Source: Clonostachys chloroleuca (lineage: Eukaryota; Ascomycota; Sordariomycetes; Hypocreales; Bionectriaceae). Taken from it: a DNA stretch of 64,000 nt. This document shows positions 24,414 through 36,138 of the stretch, one piece after another. The position numbers and the translations under genes are program-made. The stretch is from the NCBI GenBank assembly GCA_037952775.1, contig JBANAY010000004.1:8122001-8186000 (forward strand). Reading direction: 5' to 3'. Below the pieces are notes generated by a model. The model was not told where the DNA came from, ran no database searches, and saw nothing but the letters and a program-made list of their open reading frames with translations. Position 1 is the stretch's first letter. The number at the start of each line of letters is the position of its first letter.

Positions 24414-25241
24414 TGTATCTTTGGGAGGGGGGACTGATGAAGGAATAGATGGATGGATGATCCAACCAGAGACGACGCAATGACAATGAAATCGATAGAT
24501 GAAGATGCACGAGAAATGCACGTACGAACGAAGCCTTTAAGATGTATGCTCTTGCTGATGGGACATTTTACAAAGGCCCTTCCCTGGACCGCCTTCAACT
24601 TAATTCCCTGAACCGTCACTATCAGGTTTGATAAGAGCACCTCACTGTGATAGTGAGCAAAGGGGTGTGTGATGAAGGAGGAGGGGCAGATCCAAGCAGA
24701 GCGAGATACAATATTTACCCACTTCCCGAGACCCCACCGTCTGCCATCCTTTAGCTTCCTAGAGTCATACCCCAGTGGCTTAGATATACTCCTCCCCTGC
24801 TATCTATCTGCCCGGGTTGGTGTGCATTTCCCCTAGCAATCAACAAGCTTGTTTCTGTGATCGATTCCGGCCTTCAGCAAGCATGTGGGATTCGTGGATC
24901 GTGGGGAGGCGTGTCGATAACCTGCATGTGAAGGGGGTGAAGGGTGAAAAGAAGGATATTCGAAGAGTGTTCTACCAGCGCCTCATTTCAGGCACGGCAT
25001 TAAGGGCCGCTGCTAATATTTCTCCAGATTACCTGGTTGCTTAGGCTGGAGATCGGAATGTCGGGTCATTTTAAGCCCGTGGTAGCATTTAGAGCGGTTG
25101 TTCTACTTGGAGGTCTTCATGGAGCAATATGTGTATGCAGAGATTGGTTAGTTGACCCTTGATTTGGCAACATAAACTCGTAGCTGGCTTTAAACTCCTC
25201 TCATTAATTTATTCCTTTTGCAATTTGACTATGGCCCTAAA
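24414..25241. other. Intergenic: URC1 promoter and URC4 3' flank
   Basis: 828 bp with no supported gene. Contains a TGATAAG site at 24629-24635. Confidence 0.5.
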
Positions 25242-26699
25242 CTAATACAGTGTTCCGTCACTGACCACGAGAATGGGGCTCGACTTGGTGTTTGGTCGCA
25301 GACTGGCTGCCAGCTCGCGGCCAGATTTCCATGTGCCAGCCTCGAGCATCTGGGCCATGCTCAAACTGACCCCGCGTGCTTCAAAAGTCTTGGATACAAT
25401 CTTGTGTAGCTCATCCAGGAGTGCCACCGTCATCGCTCGCCACTCGACGATAACATCGGAGGAGGCGTCGAATTTGGGGAGAGCCTCCCCAGAAGCCTTG
25501 AGACCTTGCTTCAAGTCGTCATCCTTCAGAGTGAGGACCTTGAGATCAACAAATAGTCCACCGTTGCGGTATTCGGGCAATCCGGTGCCAAGGGTGAGAT
25601 TATCCCAGCTGTACCCAAGCTGGCGCGTGAAGGGTACCACCAGCGAGTAGCCAAGCCACTGGGTGAGCTTGTGGAAGGGCTGTATCCGGCTCCTGGGGCT
25701 GGACTTGCCCTCCTTGTCGGCCTTGGCAGTAAGAATAGCGAGCGGCCAGGCATCTCCCACAGGCTGGCCGTCCACAACGGTGCGGTCGCTGGGCCAGGAT
25801 GGGATGAGAAGCTTCTGCAGGCAGGACCACAAGGTCTCATAATCAAGGGCTTTCTTGTCTCCAGCCTGAGCAATCAGGTAGTCTGTGGAAATATCAGCAG
25901 GGGTCTTGAAAGAATTGAAGCGAGGAATGAACGTACCAACAAGCTTTCCGGGTCGTCCAGCTTCTCCAAAGATCTCGGGAAGCGATGCCAAAGACCGCCC
26001 GACAGACTGGAGCAGTTCGATTCTGGATGAAACTCCTACCATTGGGTTCGATTCGGAGATTTGGAAGGACTTGGAGAAGACAGAGTCCTGGAGAGATATC
26101 AATCCCTTTGCTACGAGAGTGTTAGTTAGCCGGCGATTTGATTCATCAAGAAGTCTTGCTCACCATCAACGGAAGTCTTGGAGATGGCGCCCGAGGAGAA
26201 TTCGCCGGCGACAAACATGTACAGGGAGGCGACGGCGATGCCTTCACTGCGGACGTAGCTCTGGTCTGTCTCTGGCTCCTTGAAGCTCCAGATATCACCG
26301 GCACCGGCGTCGAGGAGGACCGACACGAAGAAGAGATCGATGAGGCGGCGGGTGATCTCGACCTTGTCGACGCCCTCGTCGGTCCAGCCCTTGATCAGCG
26401 AACTAACGCGGGGCACGCCGCCAATCTCGAAATGCTGCCAGCGACCATGAGGGGGATCTGGTCGAACTTGTCTGGGCCAAAGTCGCGCTGCTACATGTTA
26501 GCTTGAATGATTCCTGAGGCTTGAATAGACAGGGCACGCCTACCTCGATCAGCCCGACGACGTATTTGGCAGCATCGTCCATTTTAGCGGCATCAAAGTT
26601 GAAGTGGTTCAGACCGCCTTCTTTAGCAGCGTCGAGGACGACGGATGCCTGTGCCCGCACGGCCTGGAGGGATAGGATGTAGTCTCTGTCGGATGCCAT
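25242..26699 (-). CDS. URC4: URC4 (DUF1688) of uracil catabolism, with a one-base frameshift
   Basis: URC4/DUF1688 proteins are required for uracil breakdown together with URC1, but their reaction is not firmly established. The ATG is at 26699. Introns are 26491..26543 and 26111..26163. Exon 1 holds MASDRDYILSLQAVRAQASV and ends in VVGLIE. Exon 3 runs uninterrupted to a TAG at 25242. In exon 2 the frame that leaves exon 1 (QRDFGPDKFDQIP) must move by one base to reach PHGRWQHFEIGGVPR, the diagnostic motif of the family. The slip coincides with a C5 run (26451-26455), where six C would keep the frame. With that base the product is 450 residues, a normal length. As written, translation stops early in exon 2, so this is either a recent pseudogene or a homopolymer error. 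The neighbouring UPRT is divergently transcribed. Confidence 0.85.
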
Positions 26700-27615
26700 G
26701 GTTGTGATTATGGTTGACTGTGATGATTGCAATGTTGGTCGGAGGTGCGTGGGAGAGATGGATTGATGGTGTTTGTTTGCAGGATGAAGATGGCGGTGGG
26801 CAGTTGTCTGGAGCCACGCCACGTCACGCGCGATGTCCGTCTAATGCAGGATGGAGAGAATCAGGCCTCTGTCTCTGTTTTTTAATGGATGAGGGGAAGG
26901 TTTTTCTCGTGCTACTCGAGCCAAAGGCAAATGGGAAGGAAGATGCTCGTTGGGCAGACACACACCGCAAGTCAGTGGCAGGAAGCAGCGATCTACTGCT
27001 AAGTCACAGCGGTTGTAGCGCCTTTCCTCCAGCGGCCGATATACTAACTGCAGTTGCCTGCCCGCTGACACGGAGCGACTGTTCACCTCTAGCATGATCA
27101 ATCCAACGTGCACCCCTCTGTCAATTCACTCACCTCAATCACTTTCTCCTCTCAATGAACATAATTCAATCTGTCCAATGCATCTCCACAATCCAGACGG
27201 ATAGCAGCAATCGCGATTCCTCCGCGTCAATTCCACACACTATCTCAGCTAGCTGCACCCCCCGCCCAGTGTGTCGATAGCAGTAGCCGATAACACAGCC
27301 AGCCAATCTCATCCACTGTTATCGCACCCCTCCTCCCCTCTCTCTCACTATCAATTGGCAGCAGTCAGTAATGCCACACCATCCGACGGCACAGACAAGA
27401 CGAGACACTTGCTACTTTCACGCTCTCTATAAGTCACTAGCGACAATCGGCCATCTTTACCATCCGTACGTTCGTCAATCTATACCGTTGAACATATTAC
27501 CTACCTTTGATTCCCTCGTACGATCAATCCATCTCCTCCCAGATTTGAGCCGTCACTGTCATCTGGCATCTCGCCCAGACCACATCATCTTCTTCTCATC
27601 CAATCACACATCAAA
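26700..27615. promoter_or_regulatory. Divergent promoter region of URC4 and UPRT
   Basis: 916 bp between the start codons of URC4 (left) and the UPRT gene (right), so it must hold both promoters. GATA-type sites lie at 27240-27245 (AGATAG, reverse), 27288-27293 (CGATAA) and 27319-27324 (reverse CGATAA). The last 300 bases before the UPRT start are rich in CT tracts, common in mould core promoters. Confidence 0.55.
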
Positions 27616-28275
27616 ATGGCCTCCAAGATCGTAACTTGCTCCAAGAGCGAGTTCGCATCTGATCTCGAAGCCCTCCGCGACCGTTCAATCAAGCCCACCA
27701 AAGTCCGCCAGCTCGTCAGCGAGCTCACCAAGTCAATCGTCCAAGATGCCATCACAGCCCCTGACGCCGACGAGAAGCTTGCCATCATTGTCATCCTGCG
27801 GTCCGGCATGGCCATGAGCGACTCCTTTGTGTCTCAGCTCCCAGCCGATGCAGACGTCTCCATCTACCACCTCGGTCTGTTCCGAGACAAGACTTCCCTC
27901 CAGCCAGTCGAGTACTACAACAAGTTGCCCGCCAAAGACCCCAAGATCAAGCACGCCTATGTACTTGATCCGGTACTTGCTACTGGTGGTACCGTCACAG
28001 CAGCTATCAACATTCTAAAGTGTGTTCTACCATCCTCCTACTACACCCCGATCTTGCAATGCTAACCATCTTCATCGCACAGAGATTGGGGCGTCCCCAA
28101 GGTTACTGTGGTCAACATCCTCGCCAGTAAAGTGGGCCTTGCTGCTGCCTCAAGCGTATGGCCAGAGAGCACAGATTTCATTGTGGGAGCGATAGACCCA
28201 GAGGTTGATGCAAAGGGCCACATCCAACCTGGCATTGGCGACATTGGAGATCGTCTGTACGGCACTGGCGCTTGA
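27616..28275 (+). CDS. Uracil phosphoribosyltransferase, short form (URC6-like)
   Basis: Predicted to join uracil and PRPP to UMP, the entry reaction of the URC pathway. Two exons (27616..28019, 28083..28275) with a 63-nt intron give 198 residues, slightly shorter than usual for UPRTs. The PRPP-binding loop is YVLDPVLATGGTVTAAI with D118 to G125. A flexible-hood segment IIVILRSGMAMSDSF (residues 57-71) matches the UPRT core. The C-terminal uracil-recognition region reads QPGIGDIGDRLYGTGA. It is divergent from URC4, as expected for a co-regulated pair. A second, longer UPRT lies at 41.5 kb, so this copy is the better candidate for the catabolic enzyme, while the other could serve salvage; the reverse cannot be excluded. 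Confidence 0.88.
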
Positions 28276-28456
28276 ATTTCATTAATGTAGTGTTAATAGA
28301 CAATTTATTTAAAAATGAAAGAATCAGACTTTAGCGTGTGTCTTCCCACATATGTTTCAACGTACCCTAGTTACCGAGACAGCAATAATGCATCTTTCCA
28401 GCCATTGTCACAGAAAATAACAACGCCTTTAGTGTGCCGGCAGACCTAACTGACAT

Positions 28457-30060
28457 CTACTTCTGTCCCTTACCTAGAGCTTCAATGACTTCTGCCGCAG
28501 CTCGTTCACCTGCCCTGACCGCCCCCTCCAGATAACCCTTCCACTCATATGCGGTCTCTCCGCCTCCAAAATGGAGATTGCCATATGATTCTCTCAGGGC
28601 ATCACCATACTTCCGAAGCAATCCAGGGCCCATGGCGCTGGTTGGCGCCCCCCATATGAATTCCTCCTTGGTCCACTCGGCGTAGTTGATCTCCAGCACA
28701 TCGCGCGCCTTGCCTGCAAGATCCTGGCCGACAAGCGACTCCAAATGGCTGATGATGGAACTCTTTCTCTCCGCATCTGAAAGGGCGTGCCATCGGGTTG
28801 CAATGTCGCCGGCGATAAACGCGGCAAGACTGTACTGGGACTTTGAAGGGTCCGACGTGTCCCAGCTAAAGCAGAGCGGTCCCGAGACGGACGTGAACTT
28901 ACCAACCAGGCCTGCGTTTCTCCACCAAGGCTCGCTGTAGGATAGGATCATCTTGCCGTAGATACCTGGCTTCGTGTTGGATACGAGAGTCTCCTTCTTC
29001 TTGGGTAGGGGTGGGGAGAATGTGATTTCGCGGTAGGTGTTAGTCGGGATGGCGATGATGACTTTCTTCGCTTTGAAGACTTGCCCGGTCTGCGCTATGA
29101 CGATCGAAGTATCTTTGTGCTGCTTGATCGTCTTGACGGGCGTGTTAACCAAGACACTTCCAGGGGTCATGGCCTTTGCCAAATTTGTCGCTATCGAAGT
29201 AGTTCCTAGAACGTGTCAACAGGTATTCAATACAACACACCCGTAAATTGTGATATGGGGTCCTACATACCTTGTTTGATCTTGAGATACTGAGCCCCGC
29301 CTTCGTCCTCACTATTCAGACTCACCAATCCGAGGCCGGATTTGATGTAGTCGAGCAGATAGTGAACACCTGTTTCATGAGACTCCCGCCCCACGAGGGC
29401 TCTAGCTAGGTGGCCTGCGAGGCCGCGGGCATGCGAAGAGTTCCCATAACCATTCTGGGCAAGCCACTCATCAAGTGTCACGTCCTGGTCTTTGGGATAA
29501 TCCTTCCAGTACGTGATATTCACCGCCTCGGCTGCCTCGGAAACCTTGCCGAGGAGACTAATCTCTATCGCCGCGTCCTCTTCATTACCGGCCTATAACA
29601 TAAAATTGTTAGATTATGGAACACGACGGGGACTTGGCTCTCTCACGTTCGGACTTCCTGGAGGAATCCTTCTGGCTTCCCCGTCGGGTCCTTGAAAGAC
29701 TGCATCACCCGCAGTGTATTGCACCGAGGTCTCCAATCCAAACTTGTCAACGAGGGCCGTGACTCTTGGCTGGGTGGTGTTATTGATCCAAGTGGCACCA
29801 AGTTCAATGATTCCATCGCCGCTCTTTCGGTGTATTGAACGAGACCTGCCGCCAATCACCTCCTTGGCTTCGAGGACGACGGTGCTCAGTCCGGACTGCT
29901 GCAGATCGTAGGCCGACTTGAGGCCTGAGAATCCACCGCCCACGATGACAACGTCGACTTCAGTGTCACAGGCTACCGTATCGGCGCCAGCGATCGAGAA
30001 AAGCGAGGCCATTGCCACCAGTACTGATGTGAGAGATGGAATTCTGATAAAGGTGTCCAT
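28457..30060 (-). CDS. FAD-dependent amine oxidase (monoamine oxidase family)
   Basis: A flavin amine oxidase expected to deaminate an unknown amine to an aldehyde, ammonia and hydrogen peroxide. Introns 29593..29646 and 29206..29270 give three exons and 494 residues from the ATG at 30060; an in-frame ATG at 30078 is also possible. Residues about 8-26 form a hydrophobic signal-like segment (SLTSVLVAMASLFSIAGA), so secretion or a membrane anchor is likely. The dinucleotide motif is VVIVGGGFSGL (G41 to G46). An ELGATWI loop follows, and the C-terminal flavin contact is LHFGGGETAYEWKGYLEGAV. All joins are in frame. It ends 181 bp from the UPRT stop, tail to tail. The Zn2Cys6 gene 470 bp upstream is divergent and could be its regulator. 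Nothing ties it to pyrimidine use except release of ammonia. Confidence 0.88.
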
Positions 30061-30529
30061 GGGTATAGGAGCTTGCATGGTTTGATACGTGCTAATTGTT
30101 GCTTGTGGCTGTCCTGAGGGGCTGAGAATATCAGAACACAATCAAGGAGACATCCTCAGTCCTTTTATAGACTCCATTTCCTATATAGAGATGCATTCTC
30201 TATTACAGTCTCACCAAGGCGAATCTGAAAATGCCGATAGTTTTCGTCTATCGTGACACAGCGAGCATCATTCCCTATTCTGGATGCCGGAACGCGGCTT
30301 TCCTGGCTGTGCAAGATGCGGGCTCCGTTCCAACCGCGCTCTGCATGACGCTAACCCTCATCCAAGCCTCTCTCCATGTCGCCATTGCCGATGCTGGTAA
30401 TCCTTGGCAGATTACGTGGGATGTCCGCGGGCCCCTAGAACTCATATTAAGCATGGATTGAGATCTCCTTTCCGCGACTTGCTCCATTCCAACCGCGCTC
30501 GCGGGAAATATTCCCACATCGTGTCCTTG

Positions 30530-32069
30530 ATGGAGTCGAACAAACCCCCGCGCCATTCTAGAACGAGGACCGGGTGCTTAACCTGCCGCTATCGGAAGAA
30601 GAAGTGTGACGAAGTCAGGCCGCGATGCGCAGGATGTCGACGCAATCTGCTTGATTGCAGATGGCCAGCATACATTGCCTGGAACGGAGGCACCCAGACA
30701 GATGCCAAACAGTCGCGACCCCAGGATGATAATCGCACCGATCATCAGGCACAACAACAAACCTCCCCTGGTCCTGGCCCTTATCCGAACATTTACACCG
30801 GGGATGATCGGGCATGCGGACTCACGCCTCACTCTATCCTCCTACTAGCGCATTTCGCCAGGGAGACAGTGTCATTCTTCGCCATGACCCCTCTTCGGAA
30901 TAATCCCCTTCTCATGCTTCTCATACCTCTCGGCTGCATAGACGACTTGCTCATGCATAGCCTCCTAGCCCTCGGCGGCGCCCACTTAGCACACAAGAAC
31001 CCGACCAACATGGTATTGGCAGACTCGACCAGGTTACATTATGCAAACCTCATCAGAGGCTTGAGAGTCGAAGTTGGGCGCCTCGATGACAACGACCTGG
31101 AGTGTAAAGAAAGACTCTTAAGTGTCTTGGGAATCACATGTCTTTACGAGGTGAGTTGAATCCATCCATTCGTTATGCTGCGGGTGCACTAACACCGAAC
31201 TGAAGATTGTCTCTGGCGATACCCAGGGAGCAACGTTCAACCACCTCCATGCTAGTCGAAGACTTATTCTGTCACTCCTCGGTGATGGAGCGACTAAATC
31301 TACATCTTCAATAATTAATTCCGAAAGACTCAGCTTCAGCATTGAGCTGTACAGATATCTGGTGTTTTCAAATACGCTCACGCCATATGGAATCACTTCA
31401 GACCGTTCCTTTCCTATGGACCCGTTTTTAACGAACATTGAGGAGCCTCAAATGGCAGCACCTTTGAGCTTTGAGCCTATATTTGCCGGAACCTGCGCGC
31501 TGTTCCGACTGGTGCCATTTATAAGCGTGATAGCTTCGCAAAGGCTCAATGAAGAGTCGCGAGGTCTGGATCTACCATCGCCGAATCTTGCCAAGATGGG
31601 TGATGATCTCTACAACCGCATCCAATCTTGGCAACTTGATCCCCGGTACGAGGAGGGAGATGGCGACAGACGAGAGCAAATCAGCCGTGTGGCCGAGATG
31701 ATACGACTCGGCCTTTACATCTACCTCAGATCGGCACTCGCCGGCTCAGTTATCTCCGACCCAGCCGATCTATGTGCCATCCAAGAGTATATAAGCCAGC
31801 TGTACAACTACGCCCATGTGGTCCTCCCCTCGCAGTATACAGTCATCTTGCTGTGGCCCGTCGTGATTGCGGGGTCCTGCGCGCTCATCGACGAGGAGAA
31901 GAGTATCCTCCTGCGCGAGATATACTCGTTGAAATACGGCATGAAGCACATGGCTATTATCGGGGATGTTCTGCAGCTGCTGTGGGATGATCCGGATCCG
32001 CGGGCGTATGGCCCTTACGGGTTACATTTTATAATGCAGAAGCACGGTTTGAGCGTGGGAATCGCATAA
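30530..32069 (+). CDS. Zn2Cys6 transcription factor
   Basis: A fungal zinc-cluster regulator of 494 residues, intact. The ATG is at 30530 and one intron at 31151..31205 (GTGAGT...TGAAG) joins CLYE to IVSGDTQGATF. The DNA-binding cluster has cysteines at 16, 19, 26, 33, 36 and 43, with a basic TCRYRKKKC core. The middle and C-terminal parts fit the usual fungal-specific regulatory region (ALGGAHLAHKNP, YTVILLWPVVIAGSCALI). It shares a 470-bp intergenic region with the amine oxidase, so control of that gene is the simplest guess. As the only intact Zn2Cys6 regulator in the window, it could also act on the pyrimidine genes on either side. Confidence 0.88.
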
Positions 32070-33298
32070 AACGGCATGGTGGAAATCTAAGAGGTTATGC
32101 AGAAGAGATGAAAGTGGCTTCATCTATCGCGAACGTCCCCCCGTGCATATGGAGTGTATACCGGGAAACACTCATGTCGGGTTACTATCCTTTCTTTGTA
32201 TTCATGTTTTTCAAAAAGTAACTGTTTCATAATGACGGGCAACATGTTTCATAAGCTTTTTGCATAATGACGAGTAGCATATCTATACGAGCTTTCACTT
32301 GTTATTCTTATTTTCTTTCTAGCCTCATTACGCGTTGAATAACAAAGCTCGGTTCAGATTCTATGTTATTGACCAAACGCGGCGATACTTATGGGCACGT
32401 TATATAGGAGTCTCACCTTGGGTTAATTATAAACCTGGCCAGATTCAAATATTGATAGGAACAAGATGCTCAGTCTTTCTTCTCAAAGTACTTTTCCCAC
32501 TGTTTACGAGTAGAATATTGGATCTCGCTCATCTGAAAGTTGAAGCTACCTACCCTATATGGTCTGACTCCTCCTAACCTCAATGCCCTCCAATTGCTTC
32601 CGTGCTTCATTGATGATAAATACAAGGAGTGTCGGAATGTTTTTTTTATTCTTATTCATTCCTTACATGCATATTTTAGTTATCGAAATTGAGCCTAGAC
32701 TACCTGCAGGCAAAGAGTTATTATTTCCATCTGGCTGGCCCACATTCACAGTGCTGCACCCAACCCAAACGGACATAATAGTACGCCCACATGTTTTATT
32801 TTCCTTTTCGAAACTCAAGCGCTTTCATCGGTAAAACTCCCCAAGAACGCCTGTGGCAAGGCTCAGCGTGGCTGCCTGCGCTGGAGTCTTGCCCGAGGGC
32901 CAACCGACAGCGATTCGGTCCATCATTCTCTTTGCACAACACGCGCCATTGTCATGGCATTGTTGTTGAACTCGCCCCGTTTCTATTGTCTCGTCCGGGG
33001 TTCCCGCTTTCAGTGAGATATGACGCTCTGACGCCCGATTCCTCTTGGAGCATGGACAAATGAAACGGCACGTGGGCTTGGTAAAATCGGGGCAGCCAAC
33101 CAAAGATCCTTGGACAAGATCATCCCACTGGGCAATCTCCCTGGAACTGGAGTGTTGGTGAGTTCAATGGGACAGGGGTGAACATAGGCAGCAGTTTGGC
33201 CACCAACATAGCCGCAATCAACCGTCTTCATATACCTCAGATCCGCCATCACGAACACTCCATTCCCCATCTAACGCACACGCAATAAGCGCGCCAGA
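32070..33298. other. Intergenic stretch, no gene seen
   Basis: 1.2 kb, AT-rich in its left half, between the Zn2Cys6 gene and the ENTH-pseudokinase gene. It should contain the promoter of the latter at its right end. Confidence 0.5.
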
Positions 33299-35149
33299 AT
33301 GGCCATGGCATCAATCTGGTACGCGGGCAAGGCCGCCTTTCTATTAGGCGACATCGTCTCTCCAATATATGCCGATGAGGTAGTCCTCGAAAAGAAGCTC
33401 AAAAAGGTGGCGGAATATACCCACAAACCGTACGTCCCAGGCTCATCCCGTCGTGTCCAATCGCTGCTGACTTCTCTCAAGGCAAGTCCAAGTCGACCAG
33501 CTCTGCGACGTCCTGTACTCAGACGTACTCAAATGGCGCGACCGCCCAATCCAGGCGTTCAAGTCGCTCCAGGTGATTGACTACTGCGCGCACGAGGGCT
33601 CACCCCGGTTCAAGGAGTGGGCGAGCCAGCTGCCCAGCTCCCTGGACACCGTCGTGGAGGAAGAGGAAAAGGTAGAGGAGGAGGGCGGCGCCCAAGGCAA
33701 GGACGACGAGACGTCGGTGCAGTTTGTGCGCATCAAGAAATATGCCGCGGAGCTGGCCGCCCTGCTGCGCGACGAGGCGGCCCTCAATTCAGAGCAGGCG
33801 GGCTCGACCATCTGGAAGCACAGGATGAACAGGAAGATCCTCAAGCCGTGGGGGGCTGGCGACTTTGTCAACGTGCGGGATGTGCCGGACGGCGCGGCTC
33901 CTCCTCCGCCGTACGCGCCCTTGGACCACTCTGTGGGAGAGTCATCGACGAGCCCGGTTGTGGATTTGCCTGAGACGATTGCGGGTAGGCCCAGCAGCCA
34001 GGACGTCTTCCTCAGCTCGCGGCGGAAGGCTGCCACCCTCGTTAAGGATTCGATGCTGCAAACGACATTTGGCGACGATGGCCGCAGCTTCTATCATGTG
34101 TCATATGTGGCCGATTCCGGAAACCAGCAGCGGCAGGTAAGAAGAGAATCCAGGTGGACGAGGGAGCGCAAGATTGGGTCATCGGCGTCCAGCAGGACTT
34201 GGCTTGAGAAGTGCATCAGCGGAGAAGAAGGCGGCCAACTCCGCGCCGTGAAGGAGATCCCCAAGAGAATTTCAAGCAGAGCCGCTGATGCTTCGGGGGT
34301 TGTGGATTATACCAAACAGCTCGAAGCTATTGCCAAGTTCTCACAAGAGGAGGTATGTGGTTTCTCGTCAAATTCCCCGATATTTTGAAATTCAACAAGC
34401 CTAACACGCGACGATTTAGCACAGGGCCCGTTTCGTGCAATCCTACGGTTGGTATGAAAACGAGGATTCCATACTAGTATCCATGGAGTTTCACCTCTTC
34501 GGAGACTTGCGGCACTTCATGTGGTTTAGGTTTCCCGAAGAACATGTCAGATTGATAATTTCTCAAATCCTCGGGGCCCTGGATTTGGTGCACGAGGGCG
34601 GGTTCGTCCACGGAGCGCTCGAACCATCGGTAAGTCCTATCTCAAAATTGAACATCTTTGCTATTCGTACTAAAAGCTAACTATACCTCAAAGAACATCT
34701 ACGTAGTAGACACGGCACCACGATGGTGGGTCAAACTTGGCGACTTTGGTCTCTCAAAGACGGCTGCAGAGGTGGAATCCTTCCGCACGAACGAGAAGAG
34801 TCTTCTCTACCTGCCGCCCGAGGAACGTAAAAGGCAACTCCTGCCCCCGAAGGCGGTCGACCCAGATTTCGCCGAGGTCGAGGCCATGCGCGAGGCCAAG
34901 CGTGGGAAGATGATAGATGTGTGGGCAACCGGAGCCCTTGCCTTCCAGCTTCTCACCAACCAGGCTCTGCCTGAAGACGTTGACAGCGAGTCTAGCAGCG
35001 ACCAGTTCCCTCGCCAGATGCTTATTGATCTCGGAGCAAGTGAGCCTTGTATCGACTTTTTGGATCAATTGCTTTCCACGCCCCCAGACAAGAGGCTGTC
35101 ATCTTCTCAGGCTTTGGCACTCCCTTGGATCGGTAGAGCTCGTGAATAA
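33299..35149 (+). CDS. ENTH-like domain fused to a protein pseudokinase
   Basis: A 555-residue protein in four exons (33299..33429, 33482..34352, 34420..34629, 34694..35149) with clean GT/AG introns. Residues about 10-160 resemble an ENTH domain: a helix with VDQLCDVLYSDVLKWRDRP, then FKSLQVIDYCAHEGSPRF, and later IKKYAAELAALLRDEAALN, which follow the order of epsin helices. A proline-rich, Ser-rich linker (about 165-260) comes next. Residues about 268-552 form a protein-kinase fold: degenerate glycine loop IGSSASS (275), RAVKEI lysine (301), HGALEPSN at 398-405 where HRD-xxxx-N is expected, and GDFGLSK (D421). The catalytic Asp is Ala400, so phosphotransfer is probably lost while nucleotide contact residues remain. 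ENTH domains bind phosphoinositides in clathrin traffic, so a membrane-linked scaffold role is inferred. I know of no described protein with this layout; the kinase part is sure, the ENTH part probable. Confidence 0.75.
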
Positions 35150-35278
35150 GATCTCTAGAGGCATTTGGTTTAGGTGGTATCCTTAATAGCAGTTGTATAC
35201 AGCATGGGCAACAGTGTCTGCCGGTTTAAATTACCTGTGATAGACCGACAGATGATCGATTGGTCTGCAACTCGCATT

Positions 35279-36138
35279 CTATATTCTGATGGTACAAGAT
35301 GGATCAAATGTATTCTTCTGCCTCTTCGCCTTCGTCGTTGAATCACCTCCTTCTGCATGCGCTGAGCCGCCTGGGAGCACATATCCTCGCTGATTCGCAA
35401 TCAGTTCAATTCCTCGTCTTGTAAACCTTGCCGAGTAGTGGGTGTGGCCAAATACCCAGAACTTGACGCCTTCCCAGCTGCTGTCGCCTAGTAGCTCACT
35501 GGCGAAGGCCGATATCCACAGATTCTGCGCATGTTCTGGCCGCGAGGTTCCCTCTATACATGGGGCGTGGCGCGTTGCAGCCAGAATCGTCCGGTTGCTC
35601 TCCCTCGCCAGGGAAACCTGGTCGCGAAGCCATTCAAGTTCGTCTGCGTGAACACGGTTATGGTCGTGAACTGTCCAGTTCTGGATCTTCTTGAAATCGC
35701 TAATCTTGTACTCGACAATCTCCATTGCTGTCTCTGGGACGGACGACCAGAGGGTGCAGCCGAGAATCGTAAGGTTTGAGTCGGGATCGTCCCAGCGCGA
35801 CCTATGCGGGAGGACCAGTTTTTGTTGCAATGCCGGCTCCCTGGAGAGTCGCTTCGCCTGGTCAATTCCAGTTTGGTATTCCAGGCCGTAGAATTCGTGG
35901 TTTCGTTTCCCAGGATCAAGAAGACTTTGTCGAACCGTGAGACTTGGGCGGCGAGAAACTCGAGATAGCCCTCGTAGTCGATGAGGCGACCAATGTCCCC
36001 TGCAAGCAGGAGGAAGGGCGCCGCGACGGGACAAATGTACGTTGCGTATTGGCTGCCAACTTCCAGGTGAAGGTCAGAGAGCACTTGCACGCGTGCGCCC
36101 GAGGGTACTTGAAGCGATTTTCGGATCTTGCTCAACAT
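35279..36138 (-). pseudogene. Metallophosphoesterase split by a 5-bp duplication
   Basis: A calcineurin-like metallophosphoesterase. The N-terminal part (from MLSKIRKSL at 36138) reads RVQVLSDLHLEVG and FLLLAGDIGRL, the DxH and GD motifs of the family. The GNHE motif should follow, but the text runs VFLILGNETTN into a false frame. The DNA there has GAAAC twice in a row (35900-35909, seen reversed). One copy would give LGNHEFYGLEY, after which the second frame continues normally through SDFKKIQNWTVHDHNRV and the terminal FGHTHYSARF metal motif to a stop at 35279. No intron can explain five bases. The frame is also open upstream to 36276, so the start is uncertain. Function is probably lost unless the duplication is an assembly error. 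Confidence 0.7.

Noticed and set aside
23383..24437. Long antisense and alternative frames over URC1
   Set aside because: Shadow frames of a GC-rich gene; no family features, while the URC1 frame has conserved cysteines.
26451..26490. An alternative acceptor to avoid the URC4 frameshift
   Set aside because: The only donor (GAG|GTAGGC) is in phase 0 and both possible acceptors (GTAG, GCAG) differ by three bases, so neither reaches the conserved frame.
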